From: Stentor coeruleus
Taxonomy: Eukaryota > Ciliophora > Heterotrichea > Heterotrichida > Stentoridae
Reading direction: 5' to 3'
Assembly: GCA_001970955.1 (NCBI GenBank)
Contig: MPUH01000382.1
Span: forward strand, 1-58,961
Length of the DNA: 58,961 nucleotides
The notes below the pieces were generated by a model. That model did no database searches, was not told the DNA's origin, and saw only the letters and a list, made by a program, of their open reading frames with translations. Position numbers and translations under genes: made by a program. Below are positions 10,383 to 21,048 of the stretch, one piece after another (position 1 is the stretch's first letter; each line of letters begins with the position of its first letter).

Positions 10383-12276
10383 ATGAAAATCAAAGAAGGA
10401 GAAGCAAAAAAGTTTAGAATCAATGAAAATCTAAGCACTTCAGATGGGAATCAATATTTATACTCAGACCACAGCCGATTATCAGTAAAAGACCAAATAA
10501 TGAACTTAAGAAAAAATTTTTTGGGTTCGATTCTCGACCTCAAGCATAACCTTTACATAAAAAACCAAGACTACAACGATTTTTCTAAAAAACTTCGAAT
10601 AAAGTCTCTACAAACTTCTTATACCAATCGCCCATCCTTAAATCATCAGCTAAAAAAAGGCATTTTCCTCGAAAAATCAGCAAAAAAGCAACAAAAAACT
10701 CAAGAATACAATCATAAAACCATAAAAGCTATAAGAGAAACTGAAGAAATCCTTGGGAAATACTGGAGGACTAGAATAAATGATTTGATAGAAGTCTTAA
10801 AGCTCAAAGAAATTATAGCTGATGAAAGGGAGTTAGAAGTATGTGCAAGTCTTAAAGAAAATTATGAAAAAAACAATAAGAAAACCCTTGCAAACTTTGA
10901 AAACACTAAATATATTGAACTAAATGCTAAGTATAAGGATATTTTTATATCAAATTTAGACCAATTAAAAAAAATTCAAAAAGAAAAATCTGAAGAAAAC
11001 AAGTTGGTTTTGATTGAAAAAATAAAAAATGAACAATATGAACAGCTTAAAAGCTTTAAAAAGATTAACGAAGAGATAATTAGAAAAAATGTTATAGAAA
11101 AAATAGGGAATAATGATGAAGAATTAGAACATTTTGAGGGTGAATTAAGAAAACAAGCGGAAATAGAAAAAAATGAGACATTGGAAGAGGTTAAGAAACA
11201 AGTTGACAGAGTTTTGGAAGTAAAATTTACTGAGATACGTGAAAATGTAAAGATAGCAGCGATAAGATCTTTTGATAATAATCATGAAGAATGGGAAAAA
11301 GAAATGATATTAGATGAGGAGTATGAGAAAAAAGCTCAAGAGATTGAAGTTTTAAAGAAAAGTGTTAATGAGAAGCTGTTACAGGGTTTAAAAAACAAAG
11401 CGTCAACTGAAATACTCTTAAAGGAAAATAAGATTTTTGACGAACTTAATGAGGAATTTTATAACTCGCATGAGGAGTTTAAAAAATATTTAGAAGAGAA
11501 GTCAGTGAGGAAGTTCCAAGAATTAGAGAAAAAGTTTCAAGAGGACTTTCATGAACAAATCAAAAATTTATCTGAAAAAGCTTTAAGGCCTATAGAAACT
11601 AAGCTAAAAATTAACTTCCACAAACGACTTGACAATATCAAACAAGAACTCAAAACCGATATTGAAAAGCGTTTCGAAACACAATACAAAGTAATTATCT
11701 ACTTAGAATCTCAAACATACAATTGAACTTGAAAAAATTTCCCTATGCCAATTCCGAGCTAACTGCAACATAATAAATAAAAACCTTAACAAACAACTCA
11801 AACTCCAATCAGTCCAAAGCTGCAAAGATATTGAAAAACTTAAAAAACGAATATCCTACCCATATTCCTCAAGAAGTTCAAAAGTTTCAATATTCGAAGA
11901 ACCAAAAGTATTCAACATAGAATATCAATCAAATACATCAACCTCAAAGCCTCAAATACAAGAACTAAGCCCAAATCCCATACCTGAAAATGCATTAAAT
12001 CAGCAAATTCTAAACGAAAAGTTTTTTTCAAACGAACAAATCTCTTCAATCTTACCTATAGAAAATCAAGTTAACCAAAAAAAGAATAGAAAAATAACCC
12101 AATCTACATCAGAAGAAATTTACGCCAATCTTTTAGCAAGTAACTCAAAAGTTTCAGAAAATGGAAAAACCATGTCAATATCTAAGTCAATGAGCACAAT
12201 ATTAATACCCCAAAAGCCATCTTATCATGAATTATTAGCTAAACATCATGGGTTTATAGCTCCACGTAAAAAGTGA
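10383..12276 (+). CDS. long coiled-coil protein, unknown
   Basis: About 625 residues after removing a 16-base intron at 11691-11706, which joins RFETQYK to NLKHTIELEKISL. Residues 90-480 are Lys/Glu-rich coiled coil; the C-terminal part is Ser/Pro/Asn-rich and ends HHGFIAPRKK before TGA. The TGA stop, with Trp encoded by TGG elsewhere, argues against a UGA=Trp code. I do not recognise the family. Composition and neighbours (POC1, TTLL) would fit a cytoskeletal role, but that is inference only. Its 3' end faces the TTLL gene 29 bases away. Confidence 0.75.
11691..11706 (+). other. 16-nt intron GTAATTATCTACTTAG
   Basis: The only 16-base intron found. Its TA again lies six bases from the 3' end, so the extra base is upstream of that point. 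Removal restores a frame running 190 more codons to TGA. Confidence 0.88.
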
Positions 12277-12305
12277 TTAGTAATTAACCTATTTTATAGT
12301 TTTAC

Positions 12306-15300
12306 TTAAGAAAACATCATTGAATACTCTTTATAATTTGGTATTGGACCTTTTGAAGGATGTGAACCATATACATCGTATAAGAATTGGTCAGGGATTG
12401 ATATAAGTTTCCTTTTTTTTTTCTCGAAAAGTTTCCGTTTTTTCATATGAAAGTCTCTTATGTTTGGCGATATCTGCCTTGGAGGAGGAAGGTTTTGTAC
12501 TAAACTTACCTTGTCTTCTTTTTCAAGCATGATTCTTGAACTTTCTTCTCCAAGTTTGTTTTCTTCTTTTTTTTGTTTTTCTTTTTTCTCTTCACGCACT
12601 TTCTTCATTTTCTGCTTTTTTTCTTCGAGTTTTAAAAGGATTTCTTCTTTTCTTATTTGCATTTCTGCATTTCTACGTGACTGTTCATCTTCACGTTTTG
12701 CTTTTTCTTGCATTTTTTTCCCTCGTTCCTGGTCAGTTTTATTTTTAAGCCAATCATCCATAACTTTTTTCCTTTTTTCCTCAAGTTCTTTCCTTTTCAT
12801 TTCTTCAGTCCTNCTCAAGTTCTTTCCTTTTCATTTCTTCAGTCCTTTTTTCATCTTCTTCTCTTTTTTTAACTTTTATCCTTTGAATCCTTTTAAGTTC
12901 TTCTGTTTTTTTAAGCTTGTCTATAATCAAAGCTTTACGTGTTTCATCAAATTTCTCTTCTTGATTTTTTATATCTTTTTGTTTTTTCAGTTCCTCAAGT
13001 TTCTGTTTTCTAATCTCTTCATATCTTTTATGCACATATTCTTCAGCTTTTTGTTTCTTTTCTAAATAATTCCTATCATCTTCTTCCCTTTGTCTTAGTT
13101 TCTCTTCATTTTCTTCTTGTTTTTTAAGTTTATCCCTTTCTATTCTAGATTTGATTTCTTCTCTACGTGTTTCACAAAACAATTTTATATTATCTCTAAC
13201 TGTTATAAGATATTTGAAATCACCAAGTATTTGTGGGAGTTTTTTCTCAGGTTCTTTAACTTGTATAGTTTCTTGATTTATTTTTAAAGATGTTGTTCTT
13301 TGAAATGGTGGTGGGCTAATGTTTTTTTCATCTAAATATTTATCTAATATAGCAATTTGTAAATCCCAATCAGCTAAACCATACTCAGTTTGTAGATGTG
13401 ATTTTATCTCATCTTTAACAGAATTATCTTCAGCTTCATGACCTAATTTATAGAAACATAAAAGGACTCCATCATTAATAATTTTGTTTCTAACCCAATT
13501 ATGTTCTCTAGTCTCTCCTGGAATATAAACATTTTTTGTTGGATGAGTACTTATTACAATAATAGCTTTTAAAGCTTTTTCTTTAACTGATTTACTTGTA
13601 TGTTGATTTAATACAAAGTTGATTAGATTTTCACTTATTCCTAGTCTTACAATCTCTTTTCTAAATTTTGTATCTTGACATCCAATACTTATAGCTTCTA
13701 ATGCTCCAGATTGGATATATTCAGGGATGTTTTCTGATGTACATAAATTGAGTATGCTAGGCATGTGATTATAAACAACAAAAGCTGCGGTTCCAGAGCT
13801 TCCGGCAAGTAGTTGTAATGCTTGAAGGCCAGCGATAATTTGATCTTCAGACATAAGTTCCCAGTTATTTAGTCTACTCATAACCCTAGAGCAAATAGTA
13901 GCAAAGTCAGAAATATCTTGAACTATTGTTAATTCGAGTTCTTCTTTAACTGTTTGTAATATATCTCTAACTATAGGCTTTGTACTTTCTGCAGGTGGTG
14001 GATGAGGATCTTCTTCATTTTTATGTCGACACATTGGAACTTGAGCAAGTTCTTGTATTGGGTATATTGTTGAAGTATAACTTTGACGAAAATTCTTAGA
14101 TGTCCCATCGGGAGAGTATATAGACCCAACTTCACAATACAAAAGCTCGAAATCGTTTTCAGTCCTTTTGCGGGGTTTTTTTGGCGGTAAGTGACTGTCA
14201 ACAATCAAAGCTAAAAGATCGTCAAGCATTTTTGGAAGCAGGTCTTCAATATATTCATTAGGTATTCCTAGATAAGGATTTGTATTAACTTCAATTAACC
14301 ATACACGAAAGTCTTCATCAATAAGAAAATCAAAACCGAAAAGTTCAAAGACTTTATTACGTTTCCCACGATGCATAGTTTTTTTTCCACTTAGAAATGA
14401 ATCAATCATCAAGTCTTTTATTCTTGGTAAAATATGCGTCCAGAAATTAACTTTGTATTGAGGGAATTCTGAGTTGAGATATTCTTGAAAATCAGAAAAA
14501 CTTAGAGTATTACCTTTTTCATGTACTCCATAATTTTCACCAAATTTTTGTAAACAGTTATTTGTTAGGTGGATGTAATTATCTGTTGCTTTAGTGTCGT
14601 ATTCGCTGCTTGATGTTCTGAGGTACCCATGTCGGTAAAAGAAAAATTCATTTTTCGATGTCCCAAATGCCCAAATTCTGATATCGAATTTTCGCCCTTT
14701 GAACAGAAGAGGTCTTTCGACGTATTTTTGAATTAGCCATACAGAATGCATGGGTTTGCTTTTTAGGATTGATTTTACTTCTTTCAAATTCCAACATATA
14801 TCAATTCCTTTCCCCTGATTAAGCGCAGCTGGTTTAATGAGCCACATATTTTTTTCACAATGTTTTATAGGTAATTTTTCCTTATTACAATACCCATTCT
14901 GCAAGTCATTAAACCTTAAATGAAACTGTCTATACTCCATATCCTCAACTTGTGCAGTAATAATAAATGATGTGGGTATTGTATCATGAACTTGATATCC
15001 AGCCATGACAGCAGGGTCACAATTCTGATAAAAATTCCTTAATGATCTTACAAGGCCAGGTTTAGTAGTAATTTCTCTATTGTTTTCTAAATGATTATGA
15101 ATCATAACCCCAAACCCTTTAGCAAAAAGTTCTTCCATTTGGTTGTAAGCCTAAATAAAATTTACTCTTGAAGGATAAACAGTAGGCTTCCATATGAAAT
15201 TAGCCCGAAAATCTTGAGCCTCTGACTCAGTTGCTTCGACCCAATTACCTCTTTGGTCCATTAGAGGCTTGATTAGTAAACGGCTATTGTTTCCTGAATG

Positions 15301-15351
15301 AATGACATACTTATACATTTCAAATATTATATGAATTTTGGTTATACGCAT
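12306..15351 (-). CDS. TTLL-family tubulin ligase-like protein with helical-repeat and coiled-coil tail
   Basis: About 998 residues when the duplicated join at n 12813 is counted once. The N-terminal 380 residues are a TTL ATP-grasp domain: YVIHSGNNSRLLIKPLM, KNMWLIKPAALNQGKGIDI, FKGRKFDIRIWAF, DNYIHLTNNCLQK and VWLIEVNTNPYLG with the metal-binding EVNTNP. TTLL enzymes add Glu or Gly chains, or Tyr, to tubulin of cilia and cortex. Then comes an ARM-like helical region (about 455-640), a very charged coiled coil, and the tail LYDVYGSHPSKGPIPNYKEYS. A phase-0 intron (15151-15165) joins TVYPSR to AYNQMEELF. The n join adds 34 bases and so shifts frame artificially. ATG at 15351 lies 18 bases after the upstream gene's stop; a second Met 11 codons later is possible. 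Confidence 0.9.
12780..12846. repeat. 33-bp direct duplicate around n at 12813
   Basis: 12780-12812 equals 12814-12846. With the n it adds 34 bases and breaks the TTLL frame; counting one copy restores a continuous coiled coil. Confidence 0.95.
15151..15165 (-). other. 15-nt intron GTAAATTTTATTTAG
   Basis: Phase 0. It removes TAG and joins two parts of the TTL N-terminal region. Confidence 0.92.
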
Positions 15352-15369
15352 ACGTATACTTTATTATAA

Positions 15370-16053
15370 TTATATGCTATCTTTTGCTAAGTATTGTAAA
15401 ATCGTCTTCACACGTTCGTATGTTTGCTGAAGACTCTGATTGTTTAAAACAGGTTTACTTTCTTCTCTAACAGCTTGCCTACTGCTTTTGCATTGTTGGA
15501 TTTTTTTTACCCGTGGGGTTGTCAAAACATGTAAATTAGTCTGAGAAAAATATGGGCTTTTAATCTTCATCTCTCTTGAAGTTTTAATACTATGTTTAAT
15601 ATTCTCTGTCCTATAAGCCATATCATCAATAATTAAAGAATTGCGAAACTGTCTAAATCGCATAGTCTGCTTAAGTAATATATTACTAAGCTCAAGTAAT
15701 GCATCATCATCATTTCCTATCGCTGCTTTATGAAGGTCCATAATAAGATTTTCTGACTTTTCGTATTTATTTCTTAATTCTACAACATCCTCTTCAGATT
15801 TAAAGAGAACTTGATGTATGTTATCCAATTCTTGGTCTTTGTTTTTCAAATTTTTTGTTGTATGTTTGAGCTTTTTTACTTCATCCATTGCTTGAAGGAT
15901 TTTTTCTTCTAAGTCATGTTTGTTTTTAGCCATATATGTGACCTCTAAGCATAAGTCAGGAGCGGCTTTATAGCTGTCTTTTGGATTGGTTTTTATTAGG
16001 GAACCTTTCAATGAAAGTGTGCTTAAAGAAGATTGTGACCTGGCATTAATCAT
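15370..16053 (-). CDS. coiled-coil protein, unknown
   Basis: 227 residues, MINARSQSS to LQYLAKDSI, TAA stop. The middle (about 45-130) is coiled coil with a conserved-looking patch MDLHKAAIGNDDDALLELSNILL; the C-terminal part is basic. Family not recognised. The stop is only 18 bases before the TTLL ATG on the same strand, and no GT...AG intron of any plausible length fuses the two frames, so they appear to be separate genes in very tight tandem. Shared transcription is possible but unproven. Confidence 0.72.
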   Translation of the reverse strand: MINARSQSSLSTLSLKGSLIKTNPKDSYKAAPDLCLEVTYMAKNKHDLEEKILQAMDEVKKLKHTTKNLKNKDQELDNIHQVLFKSEEDVVELRNKYEKSENLIMDLHKAAIGNDDDALLELSNILLKQTMRFRQFRNSLIIDDMAYRTENIKHSIKTSREMKIKSPYFSQTNLHVLTTPRVKKIQQCKSSRQAVREESKPVLNNQSLQQTYERVKTILQYLAKDSI

Positions 16054-17142
16054 TTTGATATTAATTACTATATGAATATTAGCTGATATAGATACATTTT
16101 TTAAGGTATTGATATAAGGGTTTAATTATAAAGAAATTTTTATTATAGGATGAAAAGGATTTAGGATAATTAGAAGTGAAGATTTGAGTTTTTTTTGGAT
16201 GGGATTTAAGTATTTTTGTTGGGAAATTCTTGGATTTTGAGATGAGTTTTTGATGAAATTTGCGGCTTTTGTGCTAGAAAAAAGACGGAAAAAATTGGAG
16301 GGTATTCAATATGTTTTTTTTTGTGATGTTAATTTTGTTAAGAATATGTAGTTGTATGATTGTGAAAAGTTGTGAGAAGAAGTGTGTGATAGATTTGGAG
16401 AAGCTTAGAGATTTTATTCGAAAAGTTAGGAAAATGAGAATAGATGAGGGAATTGAAGTATTTTTGTGGTAATGGTTAAAGGAAATATTTGATTTATTTT
16501 TTACAAGTAAATTTTAATATATTTTGGATGCAGTTGAAGAACCGAAATGCTTAAGAAGCTGAAGATGGACAGGTTTTTATATATGATTAAAATGTATATA
16601 ATAGAAAAAAATTAAAATTTGAATGAATAAGTATTTTCTGCATATAATATTACTACTAAAATCATTAAAGGAAACACATGTGATTAATGATTTTAAGTAA
16701 TAGGAAAAGGACAAAAATAGCGATCAGACAAACTAGTCTATTAAAATTATTCGATGTGGACTTTTTTATGAATAAAACGCTATTAAAATTTTCTATGAGA
16801 TAAATGATTTTAACCCATAACTTTTTATGCTAAGTAAACCTAGTCTATAAATAAAGTTCTTTACTAGGGCGATAAATATTACTGCTATATCTATTATTAT
16901 CACATAAATCAATAATCATGTTTAAATTACCTACAACATCAATCCTATAAACAACCTTATCACAGTATATTAAAAAATGCATACATTCTATAATTTCACA
17001 CTATCTTACCTTTTAACAAATCCAATCAAATTCTAAATCTTACATTCCTCAAAAATTAATTTCATTCCTACGACTAAAACACATTCTAAAAATCAAAATT
17101 CCAACCAAGCCCTCTCAATTTAATTAAAAATCCTAAGTCTAT
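16054..17142. other. 1.1-kb intergenic spacer
   Basis: Lies between two minus-strand genes. The left half is G/T-rich and C-poor, the right half A/C-rich and G-poor, with the switch near 16600-16900. No open frame with protein-like sequence, tRNA or inverted repeat was recognised. Confidence 0.6.
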
Positions 17143-18162
17143 CTAATAAGGTTTAAAATATCTATCTTCTTTTTCTCTTTTAATCTTATTCATAACTGGA
17201 GCTTTCTTATATTCTTCCTGTACAGGTTGATCCTGTAAGCTCCAAGCAAGTATCGCTGAATCTTCACCTCCTGTAATAATAATTCCTTGTATCATAACAG
17301 AGCATCTAATCGTCCCATTATGTCCTTTTCCAACAAAATAATTCCTTGTATTCTGTGAGTTATAAGCATACAAATCCCCTCTAAATAAAAATTACTCATG
17401 ACTTCCTCCAAGTAGAACCCTTTCACTACCAATATGTTCACCAATAAAATACCCTAATTCCGAATTCTGTGTTTGTAACTCAAAAAGCCTATGTTTAAAC
17501 AGTACTTCAGGTGGTCGATCAGGGTCATCAAAATAAGGATTATAAGAAACCAGTCTATTAATCGTCACACAATAAATCTCATTTTCACAAAACCCAACTT
17601 TTAATGCTGGTTCATCAACATTTAATAATGTATAATCATCTTCTTCAATACTATCAACATTACATAATGCCATAAGACTATCTTCACTACAACTTAACAT
17701 AACATTTCCTTGTATTGGAGACATTCTAACACATGTTATATCATTATCATCAGCATAAAGTTCAGTATAATTCCTTTTTTCTTGAAAATTTCTTATATCA
17801 AAAACTTTGATTTGTTTATCGCTTGCTGTTACTAAATTGACATCGCTGCAGTCTATAGAAAAGATTTCTTCTGATATTGAGAATTCATGAACTACATTCC
17901 CTGTACGGAAGTCAATAAGCCCTATTTTTCCTTGTCTATCAGCCCAGAAGACTGAGTTTTCATTGTAAACAGTTATTTCAGAAAGCACATTTGTGGTATT
18001 TGTTGAAAAAACTTGAGATAACTGAAGACTTGGTAAAGAAAATGTATGGATTGAATTGGAAGTATTGAAACAACCAACAAGATATGAGGAAGTTGATCTA
18101 AGGTCCACACAGTAATCATCTGGAGATGAAGACTTGATACAAGAACTTACTAAACTTGTCAT
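17143..18162 (-). CDS. WDR89: WDR89-like WD40 protein
   Basis: 334 residues, one beta-propeller. Repeats are seen at EFSISEEIFSIDCSDVNLV..DKQIKVFDIR, then DDNDITCVRMSP..NVMLSCSEDSLMALCNV, and the end GTIRCSVMIQGIIITGGEDSAILAWSL followed by a basic tail. The order, the NVDEPALKVGF segment and the C-terminal GGEDS...W match WDR89. Molecular role poorly known. A phase-2 intron at 17381-17395 removes TAA and joins GGSHE to GDLYAYN. The gene is divergent from chaperonin 10, with only 65 bases between start codons: a compact bidirectional promoter. Confidence 0.82.
17381..17395 (-). other. 15-nt intron GTAATTTTTATTTAG
   Basis: Phase 2. Without removal the frame stops within its first four bases; with removal the last WD repeat is complete. 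Confidence 0.93.
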
Positions 18163-18227
18163 AGGGAATTTATCCTTTTATAATTTGATATTTTAAGTAT
18201 GAGTTGTTAAAAAGCCATTGGAATAAT
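18163..18227. promoter_or_regulatory. 65-bp bidirectional start region
   Basis: The whole interval between the divergent ATG codons of the WDR89-like and chaperonin-10 genes is 65 AT-rich bases. Both promoters must lie here or inside the coding regions. No specific element was identified. Confidence 0.5.
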
Positions 18228-18527
18228 ATGGCTAGCTTCAAGAAAATTATCCCTCTTCTTAATAGGGTTCTTGTGCAGAAAATATCAGCGCCTAAACAAA
18301 GTGCTGGAGGTATTATACTGAACACAGGAAATGATGCGGAACTTGATATGGGTAAAGTTATTGCTGCTGGGCCTGGGGTTAAGAATTCTGATGGTGTATT
18401 TAGGAGTTGCATGGTATCTGAAGGACAGACTGTATTACTTCCTGGATATGGCGGACAAGTTATTACAATGAAAGATGAAAAGTTCTTTATTTATAAAGAT
18501 ACTGAATTGGTTGGAATAGTTAATTAG
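18228..18527 (+). CDS. HSPE1: mitochondrial chaperonin 10 (GroES family)
   Basis: 99 residues, typical Cpn10 length. It is the lid of the Hsp60 folding chamber in the mitochondrial matrix. Motifs: the start LLNRVLVQKISAPKQSAGGIIL, the mobile loop, GKVIAAGPG, VLLPGYGG and EKFFIYKDTELVGIV. The ATG at 18228 gives MASFKKIIPLLNRV, which matches the family start; the frame is open upstream but has no other ATG. The tail stops at TAG 16 bases short of the oppositely oriented K+ channel stop codon, leaving almost no room for separate 3' signals. Confidence 0.97.
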   Translation: MASFKKIIPLLNRVLVQKISAPKQSAGGIILNTGNDAELDMGKVIAAGPGVKNSDGVFRSCMVSEGQTVLLPGYGGQVITMKDEKFFIYKDTELVGIVN

Positions 18528-18543
18528 AATTTTTAGATTATTT

Positions 18544-19773
18544 TTACGAAAAAGTTTCGATTAGTTTATTTAATTCGATTTTACAGACTCGGGCCTGGAT
18601 TTTAGCGATATCGATACTATTTTTAACTTCTTCTAAAGCTTTACTTGAGCTGTAGTTTATTTTATGTAATTGATTCCTGTATTTTTTAAAAGCATCAGTT
18701 GATTTTATTAGTAATTCATACTGCTTTTTGGTTAGTGTGCTTGAAACTCCGTATTTCTTTTTGTATATGATATATTGTATACCTGTTCTAAGAACTTTAG
18801 CTGCTGTTTTACTTTTAGAAATCTGTGTAAATGCAATATCTTGGCTTTGAGTAAGTTCAGTAAGTGATTGCATTTTCACAATAAACAGAGTAAAAATAAC
18901 TGCACCAGCAGCATAAGCTATAACACCTATAGTTCTTCCAGGATATGAAAAAGGATAAACATCCCCATATCCAGCTGTACTTATTGTTTCAAAAATATAC
19001 CAAAGAGCTGTAAATGGGTCTGAGTTATACTCTTCAATAAAATCATCTAAAGGCCTTTCAAAAACTCTATATGAAATAGCTGAAAAAAATATCAAAAATA
19101 ATGAAAGTAATGATACCATACGAAGAGGATATTTGGCAAGTAAACATTTAAAAGAAAAAAAGAAATTCGCTTTAGTCTTGTAATGGTAACAAGAGAGTCT
19201 TGCACGATCATCTTGAAAGCTTGTGTAATTAGAAATAGCTCTTATTAACAGGAAAAATCTACACAACATGATGCAATATAATATTTCTGCAACTGTGTAG
19301 CAAACCAATACAGTTTCAAAGTTATGTCTTATGGGGATGTGTATATAAGTTGTGAGTTGTGGATATGGGAAAATGCTTAATATAATAAACTCAAGAATCA
19401 CTTCTTTTTTTTTCCTGTACTCGAATCTTGAGTATGCTCTTGTATTTATACTAATTCTTCTTATCTCATAAACACTAGCCATCCATAAATGCTTATAGTA
19501 ATATCTCAATAAGATAAATATAAGAGAAATCCCAGTAAAAAGCATTGTCGCCCATCTAAAACCTTCGCTATGAAGGTAGCTTTCATCACATTGATCCCAT
19601 TTTCTATTGGGAGAATAGTTAAGCTCATAATCAACTGTACTTGTGACTATCCCTGACATAGAAAAAAATGCTGCACTTGCATCAAAAGCTCTCCATGTCT
19701 TAAATAATCTTGTACATTGGCTGTAAAGATTTTTATTAGTTTTCTTTAACATAATATTATATTTCTCTAACAA
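18544..19773 (-). CDS. SK-like potassium channel
   Basis: 409 residues. Six hydrophobic segments, with pore signature TISTAGYGDVYP at 263-274 (GYGD selectivity filter) and a post-S6 helical tail (AFKKYRNQLHKINYSSS...EEVKNSIDIAK) resembling the calmodulin-binding region of small-conductance Ca-activated channels. S4 has few regular Arg, as in SK channels, so Ca2+ rather than voltage gating is likely. In ciliates such currents repolarise after Ca2+ action potentials that reverse ciliary beat. No intron is needed. The family is certain at K+-channel level; the SK assignment is moderate. Confidence 0.85.
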   Translation of the reverse strand: MLEKYNIMLKKTNKNLYSQCTRLFKTWRAFDASAAFFSMSGIVTSTVDYELNYSPNRKWDQCDESYLHSEGFRWATMLFTGISLIFILLRYYYKHLWMASVYEIRRISINTRAYSRFEYRKKKEVILEFIILSIFPYPQLTTYIHIPIRHNFETVLVCYTVAEILYCIMLCRFFLLIRAISNYTSFQDDRARLSCYHYKTKANFFFSFKCLLAKYPLRMVSLLSLFLIFFSAISYRVFERPLDDFIEEYNSDPFTALWYIFETISTAGYGDVYPFSYPGRTIGVIAYAAGAVIFTLFIVKMQSLTELTQSQDIAFTQISKSKTAAKVLRTGIQYIIYKKKYGVSSTLTKKQYELLIKSTDAFKKYRNQLHKINYSSSKALEEVKNSIDIAKIQARVCKIELNKLIETFS

Positions 19774-20024
19774 TTATTAAATATAACTAGTATGAGTTAT
19801 GTGAAAGGTGATTTATAGTCCTTAATTTTTATTATGATTTGGTAGAATATGCTAGTAATATTTTCTTTGGATTTCAGGTAGTTTTTTAATAAGAAATAAA
19901 TTTTACTACTACATAATAAAAAAACTTATTAAAAATCCTCATATTAAAATATCTACACATAAATCAAACCCCCATTGCATTAAAAATTTACTCATTCTAA
20001 CAAACAAACCCTAAACTAAATTAT

Positions 20025-21034
20025 TTACGTCTGTAATTTCTCAAAGCTCCTAATATATTTCTCTTGACCACTATCAGGCTTGAAATTAGGCCTAATTTTA
20101 CCCATTAACTCAATCATATTCGAATACGATATTTTTGTTTCTTTTATCAAATACGCCATAATAATCACACAACAAATCCCATTACCACTATCATCATGTA
20201 TCAAAACATTTCCTTTAGTAATTTGAGTATTTAAAAACCTAGAAGCCATAACAAAAGTTTTACCAAATGAATGACCATCATAATTGATTTTCAAATATCC
20301 TCCTTTTAATGAAGGAAAATGATTTGGTTCTTCTCCAAAAGTTAACACCGCGTATATGTTGAATTTTAATAAACTTGGGAAATCTCCTGCAGCAACTCTA
20401 CATGAAATAAATATTTTATTAAAACTGATAATATATGATGTGTGAAGATTGTATGGAATTTCAGCAATTTTACAGTTGCATTCGTTTTTATGAGATTTGT
20501 CTGGACCTGATGGTAATTGTTGAGCTAAGTATTTTGGTCTGAGAAGGTTTTCATCTTCTTCGATTTTTTTTTTGCTTATGTCTAGGGCTATGTTTTTCGT
20601 CTCTGGAGATAGTTTTAGGCTTTGTTTGATGGATTTTCGAGTATTTAGAAGAAAACTGTGTCGACCAGTTTTTGATAGAGAATTGTTTGATTTCACCCTG
20701 CTTTTCGGACTTAGTTTGGATTTTACATGTGTTGGTGTTGAAGCATCGGTCATATACCCAGTAAGGCCACCCTGCTTTTCGGACTTAGTTTGGATTTTAC
20801 ATGTGTTGGTGTTGAAGCATCAGTCATATACCCAGTAAGGTTGATAGACATATTAGGAATGTGATTGTATGATATCTGTTGATCTCCAGGGAAATTTTTC
20901 CACACATCATATAGTTTGTCAACATGTTTTTGATTAGGCCTGCTTGATCTCTTTGAATACGTTATCAATTCTTTCAGTATAGGAGTTTTGAATACCTTTA
21001 TTCTTATGTGTTTTGAAAGTATTGGATGATTCAT
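20025..21034 (-). CDS. dual-specificity phosphatase-like pseudophosphatase
   Basis: 311 residues when the 74-bp tandem duplication is counted once. The N-terminal 150 residues are basic and Ser-rich. The C-terminal domain has DSP features: IFISCRVAAGDFPSLLKFNIYAVLTFGEE, then a P-loop position reading IHDDSGNGICC at about 254-264. The HCxxGxxR motif has Asp in place of the nucleophilic Cys and Ile in place of the Arg, so catalysis is not expected; it may act as a STYX-like phospho-binder or scaffold. The start MNHPILSKHI lies 14 bases after the stop of the upstream same-strand gene. Confidence 0.75.
20694..20840. repeat. 74-bp tandem duplication without n
   Basis: Two direct copies (offset 74) differ by one base (CGGTC versus CAGTC). 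It shifts the pseudophosphatase frame; counting one copy gives a continuous frame through TDASTPTHVKSKLSPKSRV. It may be an unmerged contig overlap or a genuine allele. Confidence 0.9.
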
Positions 21035-21048
21035 TATTGTTATTAGAG

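Noticed and set aside
12274..12276. UGA as Trp, as in Blepharisma
   Set aside because: TGA ends the gene at 10383 and the TauE and carbonic anhydrase-related genes; no in-frame TGA occurs at conserved Trp positions of intact genes, only in the pseudogene.
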